Source: Molossus alvarezi
Taxonomy: Eukaryota; Chordata; Mammalia; Chiroptera; Molossidae
Direction: 5' to 3'
Assembly: GCA_037176705.1 (NCBI GenBank)
Contig: CM073896.1
Coordinates: 19,356,708 to 19,420,707, forward strand
Length of the DNA stretch: 64,000 nucleotides
Shown in pieces: positions 1 through 9,584 of the stretch; within the stretch, counting starts at the first letter, position 1; every line of letters begins with the position of its first letter. The notes beneath the pieces are model-generated. The model was given only the letters and a program-made list of their open reading frames with translations, was not told the DNA's origin and did no database searches. Made by a program: the position numbers and the translations under genes.

Positions 1-409
1 AAACACCAGTTTCTCCAGAGCTCTCATCACCAATACAGTGACCTTTTTTCCGTATTAACGACCACATTGTTGCTCCTGGTAAGGGCACGTCTGTGAGGGC
101 AGAGAGCAGTTGTGGGTTTGAGCTGAAAGGTGCCTTAGTGAACAGTTGTTGCTTTTCCTTTTTAACTCAGAATCAATCTTCCCTTCCTCTGCCACTAGCT
201 TCCAAATTTTCCTGGGGGGCAGCACCTCTCCCATACTTTTGGTCTTCAGAAGGCAATGACCTCATACTTGGTTCTAAGAGTAGACTTGTGACTGAGAGTC
301 ACATCCACTTGTGCACTGTGACTGCTTCAAGAATGAGCAGGTGACCCCAACTGGAGAAAACAGCTCATAAAACTCAGTTCCAGAATTTCAGGAAACGGCT
401 GGGAGAGAA
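1..409. other. Unclassified unique sequence
   Basis: No repeat family, RNA gene or convincing exon was recognised. The 83-codon open frame at 93-344 has no recognisable domain and is of chance length. Confidence 0.5.
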
Positions 410-676
410 GCCTCTTCTTGTTCTGTGGACTCAAGAGCTGTGAGCAGGTAGACCTGAGCGGGGATCAGGCTAAGGTCCAAGCTTCCAGAAAAAGAAACCA
501 ACAGAGAAAAGGGTGGAGAGATTTCTAGAACATTGATTGGTGCATGGACTCAGCTGTGCCTGGATGTGAACTGCCTAGGACTCTTTAGTTACATGAATGA
601 TAAGTTCCCTTACTTGTGTAATCTAGTTTGAGTTGGATTTCCTGCTACTGCAACTCAGAGTCTTGACTAATATGAG
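410..676 (+). mobile_element. MaLR (MLT1-like) LTR remnant
   Basis: The last 130 bases resemble the 3' end of an ERVL-MaLR LTR: a 'cctggatgtgaactgcc' block, then a TTTGAGTTGGATTTC stretch and a terminal 'gactaata'. MaLR LTRs are long-dead retrovirus-like elements shared by placental mammals. The 5' boundary is a guess, no internal region is attached, and the subfamily is uncertain. Confidence 0.45.
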
Positions 677-939
677 AGTCTAAGACTGTGCCATTTCTCT
701 AATACTAGCTTTACAGAATTCATTATATCTCCCCCTGCCAAGTTTGTGTGGTTCCCGCGAGAATTTGGGGTCATGACATTTAATTTGGCCTTTGGAATCA
801 CCCAGCATCTACCTCAATGAGTAACCCCTATGGCCAGCAACGTGAGGAGGAGGAGCAACTAGGAGGATGCAAACCTGGAGAAGTTAATGATCCCACTGTT
901 CCACTTTTTATAACCTCCAGTTAGGGAGGATCCCTCCAG
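677..939. other. Unclassified unique sequence
   Basis: I see no repeat or gene signature in this stretch. Confidence 0.4.
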
Positions 940-1078
940 GGCGGGCTCTGAAACTCTGAGGATCTTGTTAAAAAAGCAGATTATGATTCATAAAGTCTAG
1001 GTGGGGCATGCGATTCTGCATTTCTATCAAGCTTTCAGGATGCTACTGGTCCAAGGAGCCACACTCCGAGTTGAAACA
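940..1078 (+). mobile_element. MER5A-type hAT-Charlie MITE
   Basis: The order of blocks matches MER5A, a short non-autonomous hAT element: 'gatcttgttaaaaaagcag', then 'gattctgcatttctatcaag', then 'gctactggtccaaggagcc' near the right end. It is strongly diverged and has no coding capacity, as expected for an ancient mammalian element. Confidence 0.65.
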
Positions 1079-1369
1079 CACTTGTTATTTATTGCTTTGG
1101 CGTGGTCTCTGTCAACGCTCCTCCTCTCTGCTTCCATCTAGAATCTAGACTGAGACCCCAGACTGGACAATTCTCCAAAGAATTCTAAATGAGAGATTTT
1201 CCCTGAATCTTTTACTCCCCGCTTGGCAAAGCTATTGAGCTGCAGAAGGTTTTGCTAAGAGTTCAAGGGTTACAGTTATGGATACAATGCCTAGAAATAC
1301 CTCTAGTTTCTTTATGACAAACCATATTTTTATTCTTAAATAATTTATACAACTTACTTATCTAGCTCT
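1079..1369. other. Unclassified unique sequence
   Basis: AT-rich sequence upstream of the first SINE, with no recognisable feature. Confidence 0.4.
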
Positions 1370-1383
1370 AAAATGAAAACTCC

Positions 1384-1660
1384 TGCCCTGGCCTGTGTGG
1401 CCCAGTGGGTAGAGCATGGGCGTGCACACCGAAGGGTCGAGGGTTTGATTCCCAGTCAAGAACATGTACCTGGGTTGCAGGTTCGATCCCTGGACCTAGT
1501 TGAGGCATGTGCGGGAGGCAACCAATTGATGTGCCCTCTCTCACATCAATGTTTCTCTCTCTCTCTCTTTTTCTCTCTCTCCTCCCTCCCTTCCACTCTT
1601 TCTAAAAATCAATGGAAAAAATATCTTGGGTGAAGAATAACAACAACAAAAAGAGTTGTT
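1384..1660 (+). mobile_element. VES SINE, copy 1
   Basis: tRNA-derived bat SINE. The Pol III A-box-like 'tggcccagtgggtagagc' and B-box-like 'ggtttgattccc' are visible, followed by the 'cacatcaatgtttctctct' body, a CT-rich stretch and an A-rich tail. The flanking repeat 'aaaatgaaaactcc' (1370-1383) matches 'aagataaaaactcc' (1662-1675) imperfectly and is read as the target-site duplication. Confidence 0.9.
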
Positions 1661-1675
1661 TAAGATAAAAACTCC

Positions 1676-1901
1676 TGCTCTGGCCGATTTGGTTCAGCGG
1701 TTAGAGCATTGGCCTGCGGACCAGAGAGTCCTGGGTTTGGTTCCTGCTAAGGGCATGTACCTCGGTTGCAGTTTGTCCCCGGCCCTGGGGTCATCTGTGT
1801 AGCAGCCAGTCGATGTGTCTCTCTCACATTGATATTTCTCTCTTTCCCTTCCTCCCTCTCTTCTTCTTTCTCTATCTGAAGATGAAAAAATAAAGAAAGG
1901 A
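1676..1901 (+). mobile_element. VES SINE, copy 2 (tandem with copy 1)
   Basis: SINE of the 'ggttgcagtttgtccccggc' subtype (called type A here). Its target-site duplication 'aagataaaaactcc' is perfect at 1662-1675 and 1902-1915. The left copy is also the right TSD of the preceding SINE, so this copy landed in the duplicated target of the first. Confidence 0.9.
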
Positions 1902-1915
1902 AAGATAAAAACTCC

Positions 1916-3626
1916 AATTGCATTCTTGCTGTAATCTTCAAGTTTCCCCGAAAGATAGAGCACTAACTACAGATGATCAGACTCACTTTTGCTCTGACCA
2001 AACTGAGACATAGAGTGTCTTTGTCCCCTCCCAGGACAATGTTGAACATCCATATACATTTTCCCGACAAACCACTCAGTGGTCCTGAAGGAACCCCACA
2101 CCTACATTACAGTTTTAGAGAAATGAGTCAGAGTTCAGCCCTTTATTTAATAAACACATCAATTCTTAGGTATTATCATTAACTTATTGATAACAATAAT
2201 TTATTAATTCATATGGACTGTTTCTGAGCAACCCCCCCACCTTTTTAATTTTCTTTGTAAATGACGGGAGAAGTATAACAATCGGGAGAACGCCATGTCC
2301 GTACTGAAAGAGAGGGAGGAGTGAATCGGAGGAGTCGAGTAACTCCTGGAACACAGTGGTGGCAGAGGACTGGAGGAAAACAAGGTAGAAGGCCCTGCAC
2401 TGGGACAGGAGGGAGGGTGGCGCTGGGCTCCAGCGCAGAGGCTGTACGGGGCTGGGCCAGCTGCTCCTGGGCAGCGTCTTGCAAGCTGGACCGTAGGCTG
2501 TACCTGTCCAGCTACAGAGCTATTTTAGACAATTGGTAGCAAATATCATGTTCAACTAAAAGTCTGGTGACGTGAAGGCTTTAAAAAACATGGTAGCCGT
2601 TTGTATATATTGTCATGGGGCTGGAAGTAGGAGAGTCTCAAGCACCTGAGGAGGAAGGGAAGGGCGGCGAGGCAGACCAGGGCCTCGCGGAGCAGGGAGG
2701 TGCAGGTCGGATGTGCGTGTGGCGTGTGTGTATTTAAACTCAGCGACAGTTTCTCAGAAAGAAGGTTAAAAGGAGGCGATGCCATAATCATTAGGCTTCA
2801 GGAATCTGCTTCTGAGAGTTATTAGAATAAGATACAAGCTTGATTAGTATTCCTACTGGGTTTTTTGCTTAACTTCCAGCAAAGGCTTTTCTTTCTCTGA
2901 AATATGATTCCAATATGACGATCATAAGCCTTGGTTAATTTCAAGACGTTTCTCCTCACTTATGAAAAAAGGCTCATCAGCAGTCCCTGCCAAAAGCTCA
3001 TTAAAATACCTTTTAAGTTCCACGTTAAGGTCATTTTTAGTATTCGTTGCACAGTTAATTAGAACCCTGCGCCTCCTTTATTCTGACCGGAAGCCTTCTG
3101 CCGTGGCATCTCCGACGCTGGCATTTCGCTGACTGCCCTGGTTTCCCGAGTTTAATTCTAACAAAATAAATGCCTCTATTTCTGCTTTGCTGTATTTCTT
3201 TAGCTATTACTTTTGCAGCCTCAATTGCTGATAAACCTAAAGCTGTCATTTATTAATTTATTGAGGGTCTCTGCACGTTCTCCGGAGTCAGAGAAGATGC
3301 CAATTAAATTTGTTACTGTGAAAGTGAGATCACAGAAAATGAATTTATATGTTGAATACTAACTTACATCAAGCTGAATCCCAGTTTCCAAAAAGTACAA
3401 AGTGTCTCATGCGTAAATTCAATATATACTTATTGCTGCATTTTTGCAGACACTCAGCAAATATCATTCAGTTACTGCCTCCAAGAAAATGTGTAGAGGC
3501 AAAATGTAAGCTTCATGCTGCGTGTGAGGGAGATCTGAGAAGGACACAGGACACCTGGCTTCTGGGTCCAGTTATGGGCTGTGTTTCCATAGCAAGCCGA
3601 GAACACACACTAAGCCAGACCTGACA
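1916..3626. other. Unclassified unique sequence with candidate conserved block
   Basis: No repeat family was recognised over 1.7 kb. The part at about 2930-3330 is even in composition and rich in ATTA/TTAATT motifs, like conserved non-coding DNA (see findings). Open frames here (for example 2321-2539 on + and 2245-2484 on -) overlap each other on opposite strands and carry no domain. Confidence 0.4.
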
Positions 3627-3655
3627 AAACCTGGCCATGCCTCAGAATTACCAGG
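3627..3655 (+). mobile_element. MER5A-type hAT MITE, left part
   Basis: Left part of a MER5A-like element ('catgcctcagaattaccagg'). It is split from its right part (3867-3960) by a VES insertion. Confidence 0.6.
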
Positions 3656-3664
3656 GACTTCTTT

Positions 3665-3866
3665 CTTTATTTTTTTCTTTATTGATTTCATAGAGAGAGG
3701 AAGAGAGAGACAGAAACATTGATGAGAGAGAACATCAATTGGCCACCTCCTGCTTGCCCCCCACTGGGGATCGGGCCTACGACCTGGGCACGTGCCCTGA
3801 CCGGGAATTGAACCGGCGACCTCTTGGTGCATGGGTCAACGCTCAACCACTGAGCCATACCAGCTG
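3665..3866 (-). mobile_element. VES SINE, copy 3 (antisense)
   Basis: Antisense copy of the 'ggctcagtggttgagcg' subtype (called type B). Read on the minus strand it shows A box, B box ('ggttcaattcccgg'), the 'cccagtggggggc' block and the CT-rich tail. The TSD is 'ggacttcttt' (3655-3664) and 'gaacttcttt' (3867-3876). It is inserted in MER5A. Confidence 0.92.
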
Positions 3867-3960
3867 GAACTTCTTTAAAAATACAGCTTCCTGGACCCCA
3901 CTCAGGACCTATTGCATTAGCTTCTCTGATGTTGGGCTCAGGGCTCTGTGTGTGGGTGTA
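3867..3960 (+). mobile_element. MER5A-type hAT MITE, right part
   Basis: Continues the element broken by the SINE: 'cttctttaaaaatacagctt', then 'cctggaccccactcaggacc', matching the central MER5A block. Confidence 0.65.
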
Positions 3961-4237
3961 CAGCTCCTGGATTCTGATTCTTCCTCTGGACGCTGTCTGA
4001 CAGTGTTGCATACTGGGAATACTGAGAGATACTGAAGAGGGCCACATTGATCTGTATTGTTTTGTCCAGGCAAGAGTGCAGGTCTAGCCAGGGCCAATCC
4101 CTCGAGGCTGAGGTGGATGAAAGATGTGAAGTCAGAGAATGGCGTATGTCTGGGTAAGTGGTTAAAGGTTAACTGGAATAAAAAGTCCAAAAATAGTAAG
4201 AGAAAAGCAGTGAAGAAGTGCCGGATGCTGTGCAACT
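3961..4237. other. Unclassified unique sequence
   Basis: No repeat or gene was recognised. Confidence 0.35.
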
Positions 4238-4558
4238 CCAAGAACTGCATCAGTTTTCCATCACTGTGTAAGACATCACCACCAGCTTAGCAGCTTAAAG
4301 CACTGAATATTTAGTCTATCACAGTTTCTGTGGGGCAGACCTTGGAGTCTCCAAAGTGGTTGGATTCCAGCTGTTGGTTGGGGCTGAAGTTATCTCAAAG
4401 CTTGATGAGGGGAGGATGTGCTTCCGAGCTCAGCCACGTGGTTGCTGCTGGCCTTGGCTCTGTGCTGTGGAAGCCAGTCTGTAGGAGGCTGGGTATCCTC
4501 ATGATGTGGCAGCTGACTTCCCCAGAGTCAGCGATGAGAGAGAGACAGAGAGAGAGAG

Positions 4559-4608
<50 letters not shown>

Positions 4609-4740
4609 AGCCTCTGTCAGAGCTGCAGTCTTTTTATAACCTAAGCTTACAGGTGGCATCAGATCACTCTGTGTGCATCTCTACCTCCAGTCCACACTCC
4701 AGAGGCGGGTGATTGAGCACGTCGTGGGGAGGAGCATCAG
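4238..4740 (-). mobile_element. MaLR-type LTR remnant (antisense)
   Basis: Read on the minus strand it ends like a MaLR LTR: 'cagaaactgtgatagac', then the 'gctgctaagctggtgg' type tail and 'cagtgatggaaaac'. The plus strand shows 'ttccatcactgtgtaag' and 'cacagtttctgtggggcaga'. A (GA)n expansion sits in the middle. No internal retroviral region is attached, and the subfamily is uncertain. Confidence 0.55.
4535..4607. repeat. (GA)n microsatellite
   Basis: About 70 bases of almost pure GAGA inside the MaLR-type LTR. The family normally has a short purine-rich stretch at this place, so this is probably a local expansion. Confidence 0.9.
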
Positions 4741-4753
4741 TGAGCAAACTGTG

Positions 4754-4979
4754 TTAATTTTATTTTTATTTTTTTCCTTTATTGATTTTAGAGAGAGAGG
4801 AAGGGAGAGAGAGAGAGAGATAGAAAATCGATGAGAGAGAACATTGACTGGCTGCCTCCTGCAGGCCCCCCACTGGGGATCGGGCCCACAACCTGGGCAT
4901 GTGTCCTGACTGGGAATCGAACTGATGACCTCTTGGTGCATGGGTCAATGCTCAACCAGTGAGCCACACCAGCCAGACT
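4754..4979 (-). mobile_element. VES SINE, copy 4 (antisense)
   Basis: Type B copy. Minus-strand head 'ggtgtggctcactggttgag', B box and 'agtggggggcctgcaggagg' body are present. Short flanking repeat 'aaactgt' (4746-4752 and 4980-4986). Confidence 0.9.
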
Positions 4980-5224
4980 AAACTGTCTTTAAAACAACCT
5001 GCGCCCCTTCCTTCCCCTAGTGTGCAGGGCAGTTACACAGCTGCGCATGGCGACCCTGGTAGGGAACCGACAGGTCAAGGTCCAGAAGCTAAGACAACCC
5101 TGAGGCTACCTGAGAAATTCTGTTGAGGAGCAGTGATGTGTGCAGCAAGGGAGTGTTAAGGGCTCACATCAAGCATTGCTTTGTGATGTTCAGTGCGGCC
5201 ACTCTCCAGCTCTTGCCAGTAATT

Positions 5225-5290
5225 TACCCTCAATTTTATTGAGATATAACTGACAATAATTTAACATCATAAGTGTCAGGTTTTCAAAAT
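5225..5290 (-). mobile_element. Old L1 3'-UTR scrap (antisense)
   Basis: 'ttttattgagatataactga' is the reverse complement of a common segment of old mammalian L1 3' UTRs. It is too short to place in a subfamily. Confidence 0.4.
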
Positions 5291-5479
5291 CTGTTCAAAG
5301 GGGTAATAAATGGGCAATACATTTGCCAACCTCTCAAGGTCACTTCCCACATTACATTCTTCTGTGAGTCTGTGGGTTCCACCACGGCACCCCCCAGGTG
5401 TACCCGCTCTTCTCCTACCCTCTACCACCTCCCGGGTCAGGCCTCCGCTTTCCCTGATCTGGAGGCTGTCTTGCCCTCC

Positions 5480-6150
5480 TCACTGGTTTCCCCACTTCAA
5501 CTTTTGTTCATCTCAAGTTCATTTCCCACACAGCAACCAGAATCATCTTTAAAAAGTATTAATCAGATCATACCATACCTCTGCTTAAAAATTTGGGTGC
5601 TTTTGTCTGGCTTTGAAATAGAACAGAAACTCCTTGCCATGAGCCATGAGGCCCTGCACCATCTGACTTACCTTGGACCATGTTACCTCTGGGGTCTTCC
5701 TGCTCATCTGTCAAGACAGGCCATTCCCCACCTCAAGGCCTTGGCACCTGTTCCCTGAAATGGACCTCTTCCTCCAGGTGTTGACATGGCTGTTTCCCTC
5801 ATGTTCCTCAGGCCTTAGTTGGAACGTCTCCACCCCAGAGAGCCTTTCCTGATAATGCTTTCTAAAGGAGATAGACAGCCTCCTTGCAAAGCATTTTTAT
5901 CTCTTCATTTAATTACTTTCCTTCCCCATACTATCATAATCGTAATTACCTTTGTCGTTGTTTTCTTATTTATTGTGGTCTACACCCACCTGCAAAGCAA
6001 ACTCCATGAGGAGACTGCCCTGCTTACACTCTCACCAGTTAATGCCATCCCTGTGCTATCATAAACTTTCAATACACAGTTATTGAATGACTGAATAAAG
6101 GAGAAAAGCTATGATAAATGCTTAGTACAGTGTCTGGCACATAATGAGTT
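5480..6150 (+). mobile_element. L2 LINE, 3' part
   Basis: The sequence follows the L2 3' end in order: 'aatcagatcataccatacct', 'gccctgcaccatctgac', 'cctcaaggccttggcacctg', 'ctccatgaggagactgc', and a final 'gtgtctggcacataatgag'. The open frame at 5273-5758 overlaps this LINE and is not a gene. The tail is interrupted by a VES SINE at 6160 and resumes at 6401. Confidence 0.75.
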
Positions 6151-6159
6151 CCAAATATA

Positions 6160-6391
6160 GCCCACCCGGTGTGGCTCAGTGGACTGAGCATCGTCCCATA
6201 GACTGAGCGGTCCCAGTTCGATTTCTAGTCAGGGCACACGCCCGGGCTTTGGGCTCGATTCCTGGTAGGGGGCGTGCTGGAGGCGGCCGATCAATGTATC
6301 TTTTTCTCATCAATGTTCCTCTCTCTCCCTTCCTCCCTCTCTAAAAAATCAATAAAAATGTATTTAAAAAGCAAAACAAAGCAAAAAAACC
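6160..6391 (+). mobile_element. VES SINE, copy 5
   Basis: Head 'ggtgtggctcagtggactga', B box 'cagttcgatttc', CT-rich tract and an A-rich tail. A perfect 9-bp TSD 'ccaaatata' lies at 6151-6159 and 6392-6400, inside the tail of the L2. Confidence 0.92.
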
Positions 6392-6420
6392 CCAAATATA
6401 TGTTAAATAATTAAATATTG

Positions 6421-7763
6421 CATATATGACTCTCTATTTCACAGGGCTGGTGGAGCGATTATGCCAAAGGCCCCAGCTGCGCACCTGATCCATGAAGCCA
6501 TCAACTGAATGCCTAGTGTTGCATCAGGTAGTGGGAGTGGAGGGAGATTGACATGTGACTACTTGACATTTATATATTTGGGAGCTTCTAGAGAGTTAAC
6601 TGAATTTTCAATCTTTCGTATTGAGATTAGTTAGACTTTAAAAATCAAGCTACCGAGCCTTGTGCTCTTTGTAGAGAAGTATGAGACAAGTGAGCATATT
6701 TTTGGGGCACAATTTGCACCATGAAATAAGACACCAAATAGGCCTTACTGTTGGCCGCGTCATTAGCTTGAGTATTCCATTAGTTTTCCCTTCCTACAGT
6801 TGACAGTCAATTTTGCTTGTGCTAGAATATTTGCTCTCTTGTAACAGGGCTATGGATGGAAAGTTTTTTAGATAATATTAGAAAAACTATCAGCTGAAAA
6901 AAAAAAATCTCAAAAACAAGGGTCGTTACAGGCAGAAAATTCATTCTGGGTGCTGGATCCCCCACTGTAGCACCCAGGGCTTCATCTCATGGTGCCTCCC
7001 TTGGCAAAGAGCCTCCTGGCACATGGACGATGCCCACACATGCTCGTTAAAAAAGAGGAAAAGTGAATTAAAGTCTAGGCTAACACCTTATGCACAGTCC
7101 AAGAGGAAAGAATATGGAATGGAAGCCTTTGAGTACTGGCGTTACGTCACTATCCTTTTGTTTACTAGCTGTTTGGAGACAAATTAGTTAATTCCCCGAA
7201 GCTTGGATTCTGAAACGAGAGCATGGGAAAATGTTGTTAACTGTGCAGCAAAGAATTGTGTGGTGCCATTTGGGAGATAAACTAACTAGATGAATGAAGT
7301 GGATTATTTTTACTTCCCTCCCTTGCAGCTGGTCAGAAAATTAGCTCTCCTTTCCATCTTTTCTAACCTCATGGGGCTCTCTGCAGCTAAAGGAGAACCC
7401 CCGAGCAAGAGTGGTTCTTAACCTCTACACACTCTGCTCCCTAGAAGACAAAGCCAGGGGCTTTTGACCTTATGCATTTTAATATTACCCAAAATGTGGA
7501 ACAAAATTAGAAGATAGCACATACAATAAATACAGTCACTGATGTTTTGTAATTTCCTTCTTACTAGAATCCCCGTAGATTCGACCTTGTTCTTGGGGAA
7601 GGGTTCATCAAACCTGCTGTCCCTCCACCCCAAACTTCATCCTTCTAGAAGGGACATCCTTCAAGCAGTTATGAAGAGACAAAGTAGATTGGTAGGTGCT
7701 TCTTTCTTGTCCCAAGTGGGTCATTTGTATCTCTGAGGATGTTTATCCGGAGCAATTTCCTTT
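6421..7763. other. Mostly unclassified unique sequence
   Basis: A weak MIR-like core ('actagctgtttggagac' to 'gaaaatgttgttaact', about 7130-7245, plus strand) is the only repeat signature I could suggest. No gene was found. Confidence 0.35.
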
Positions 7764-7970
7764 TATTTTTAAGTTTTAAAATTTTTATTTGTTGATTTCA
7801 GAGAGAGAGGGTGAGAGAGAGAGAGAAAGAGAGAAACATCAATTTGTTGTTCCACTTACTTATGAATTCATTGGTTAATTATCGTGTGTGTCTTGGCTGG
7901 GGATGTAACCGAGTAACCTTGAGTGTATCAGGACGACGCTCTAACCAGCTGAGCCACCCAGCAAGGGCTG
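7764..7970 (-). mobile_element. VES-related SINE, copy 6 (antisense, divergent subtype)
   Basis: On the minus strand it starts 'gcccttgctgggtggctcag' and then has 'accaatgaattcataagtaa' and 'gtggaacaacaaattgatg' before the CT-rich tail. That body differs from types A and B, so this is a separate and apparently older tRNA-derived subtype. Confidence 0.8.
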
Positions 7971-8204
7971 AGTGACTTTCATTTTCATTGGCTCTCTCCC
8001 CAGCCAGAGAGAATGACCTCAAACCTCACTTACCTTGGATAATGATGTGGCCAGCAAGGGTTGTCTTTGAACAAAAAGAGACCTATAATAGGGTTTTTTG
8101 CTTCCCTGATGACTCCCAGTAGATTCCCCTATACTTGAAAGAAAACAAATTTAACTTGTAAATTTTGTTTTCAACTACAATTCTGAAACTAGGTTGGAAT
8201 TTAA

Positions 8205-8460
8205 TTTCCTCAGTTCACCTGTTCACAAACATTCATTGAGTTCTCCCATGTGCCAGGCCTCACGCTAGGCTCTCCAGATTGAAAGGATGAGAAGCCCTGT
8301 TCCCAGTCTCGAAGAGTTTCAATACAGTGGGTGAAGAGCTGTGGACAGCAGCAGCATGAAGATCATGGGCAGAGGTGGGGGAGAGGGCCCCATTGTTAGA
8401 AAGGAGAGAGTTCTTTCTAGACCAGCAGGTACTAGGAACTGAGTGTTAAGAGAAGCTGTG
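8205..8460 (-). mobile_element. L2 LINE (antisense), segment 1
   Basis: 'attcattgagttctcccatg' followed by 'tgccaggcctcacgctaggc' is the reverse complement of the L2 3' end. It continues with the usual 'gaagccctgttcccagtc' block. It is separated from later L2 sequence by a MaLR-like LTR. Confidence 0.65.
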
Positions 8461-8722
8461 TTCGTTACTTACATCTTCAGTTACCAGTTTCTGTGGGTCT
8501 GGTGTCTGGGCATGGTATAACTAGGTGGTTCCCACTCAGAGTCTTTCACGAGGCTGCATTGACATGTCAGATGGGGCTATGGTCATCTTGACTGGGAGGA
8601 ATCTGCTCCCAGTTTTTGGACTGGGGACCTCACTGTGGCCGACTTTGGATGGTGAGAGAGAAGAGGCACATTCACGGGAAAGGATCCCAGACAAGCAAAG
8701 TCATGAGAGCATGATCAAGGCC
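8461..8722 (-). mobile_element. MaLR-type LTR remnant (antisense)
   Basis: 'agtttctgtgggtctggtgt' to 'ctgggcatggtataactagg', then 'gaggctgcattgacatg' and 'gggaggaatctgctcccag', resemble the same LTR type as 4238-4740. It seems to have inserted into an L2 that lies on both sides. Confidence 0.5.
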
Positions 8723-8903
8723 AGGCCAGAGAATTGAACATTTGACTGGAGTTCAGGATGCTGGGTGGGATGGACAATGGTGATGGTGATGGTAGCAGTT
8801 CACAGTTAGGCTTATAGGAAGGGACAGGTTATGCATGCTTGTACAGAGAATCAGAGAAAACGGAACTTTATCCCAAGGTCCTGGGGACCCATTAAGGATT
8901 TTT
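8723..8903 (-). mobile_element. L2 LINE (antisense), segment 2
   Basis: 'gggacccattaaggattttt' matches the antisense L2 phrase that normally reads 'gccattgaaggatttt'. The element is interrupted here by a VES SINE and continues after 9110. Confidence 0.5.
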
Positions 8904-9109
8904 TTTCTCCTTTTATTGATTTGAGAGAGAGAGGAAGGGGGAGAGAGAGAGAGAGAAACATCAATAAGAGAGAACATCAACTGGCCGCCTCCTGCATGCC
9001 TCCCACTGGGGATTGGGCCCACAACCTAGGCATGTGTCCTGACTGGGAATCGAACCGGCGACCTCTTGGTGCGTGGGTCGATGCTCAACCACTGAGCCAC
9101 ACCAGCTGA
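8904..9109 (-). mobile_element. VES SINE, copy 7 (antisense)
   Basis: Type B copy with a 17-bp perfect TSD 'acccattaaggattttt' at 8887-8903 and 9110-9126. The perfect duplication and intact tRNA-like head suggest a fairly recent insertion. Confidence 0.95.
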
Positions 9110-9126
9110 ACCCATTAAGGATTTTT

Positions 9127-9567
9127 AAGGAGAGTCTTGATTACACAGTTACTGCTGAAATGTCACACTTACGCAGTGTTGATAGAGGGGTTATTTATTC
9201 ACGTAACAATTGATCTCTTAGGCCCTCATAACAAACATGCATGTCAGTTTTCTGGTCTTTGGAAACAGGAGCTTGAGAGCCATCAATCTGTCACTAGGAT
9301 CCGGGCCCGTGTGCGGTGCAGGTTGTGAAAAGGCAGAAGAATGGGCAGCTGATCTTTTTTTTCTTGCTCAGGAAAACAGGGAAACTTAGATCAGGAGCAG
9401 TCGCTGGGCCATCCCTTAATGGGATAAATATAATTAGCTTTTACAGGTGTTCACTCTAGTCCCCCTGGTTCAGAAGCACCCCTGTCTCTGTCTTGAAGCC
9501 TCCCTGTCCTGCAGTTGGACAGTTTTGAAAAGCCATGAGCAAAGCACTGGAAGACACAGTACATGTG
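9127..9567. other. Mostly unclassified sequence
   Basis: The first 50 bases may continue the antisense L2. The rest is not recognised. Confidence 0.35.
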
Positions 9568-9584
9568 GGCGCCCTCTGGTGGCC
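9568..9584 (-). promoter_or_regulatory. CTCF-like binding motif (reverse)
   Basis: The minus strand reads GGCCACCAGAGGGCGCC, matching the CTCF core CCACNAGRGGGCGC. CTCF is the zinc-finger factor that anchors chromatin loops in a direction-dependent way. Occupancy cannot be judged from sequence. Confidence 0.65.

Noticed and set aside
1384..1660. Functional tRNA gene from the tRNA-like head of a SINE
   Set aside because: A and B boxes are present, but the anticodon arm and acceptor pairing do not form a tRNA, and the SINE body follows directly.
4535..4607. (GA)n run as a Polycomb/GAGA regulatory element
   Set aside because: It is a simple-sequence expansion inside an LTR remnant, with no supporting context.
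5273..5758. 161-codon plus-strand frame
   Set aside because: Mostly covered by an L2 3' end. The peptide has no domain.
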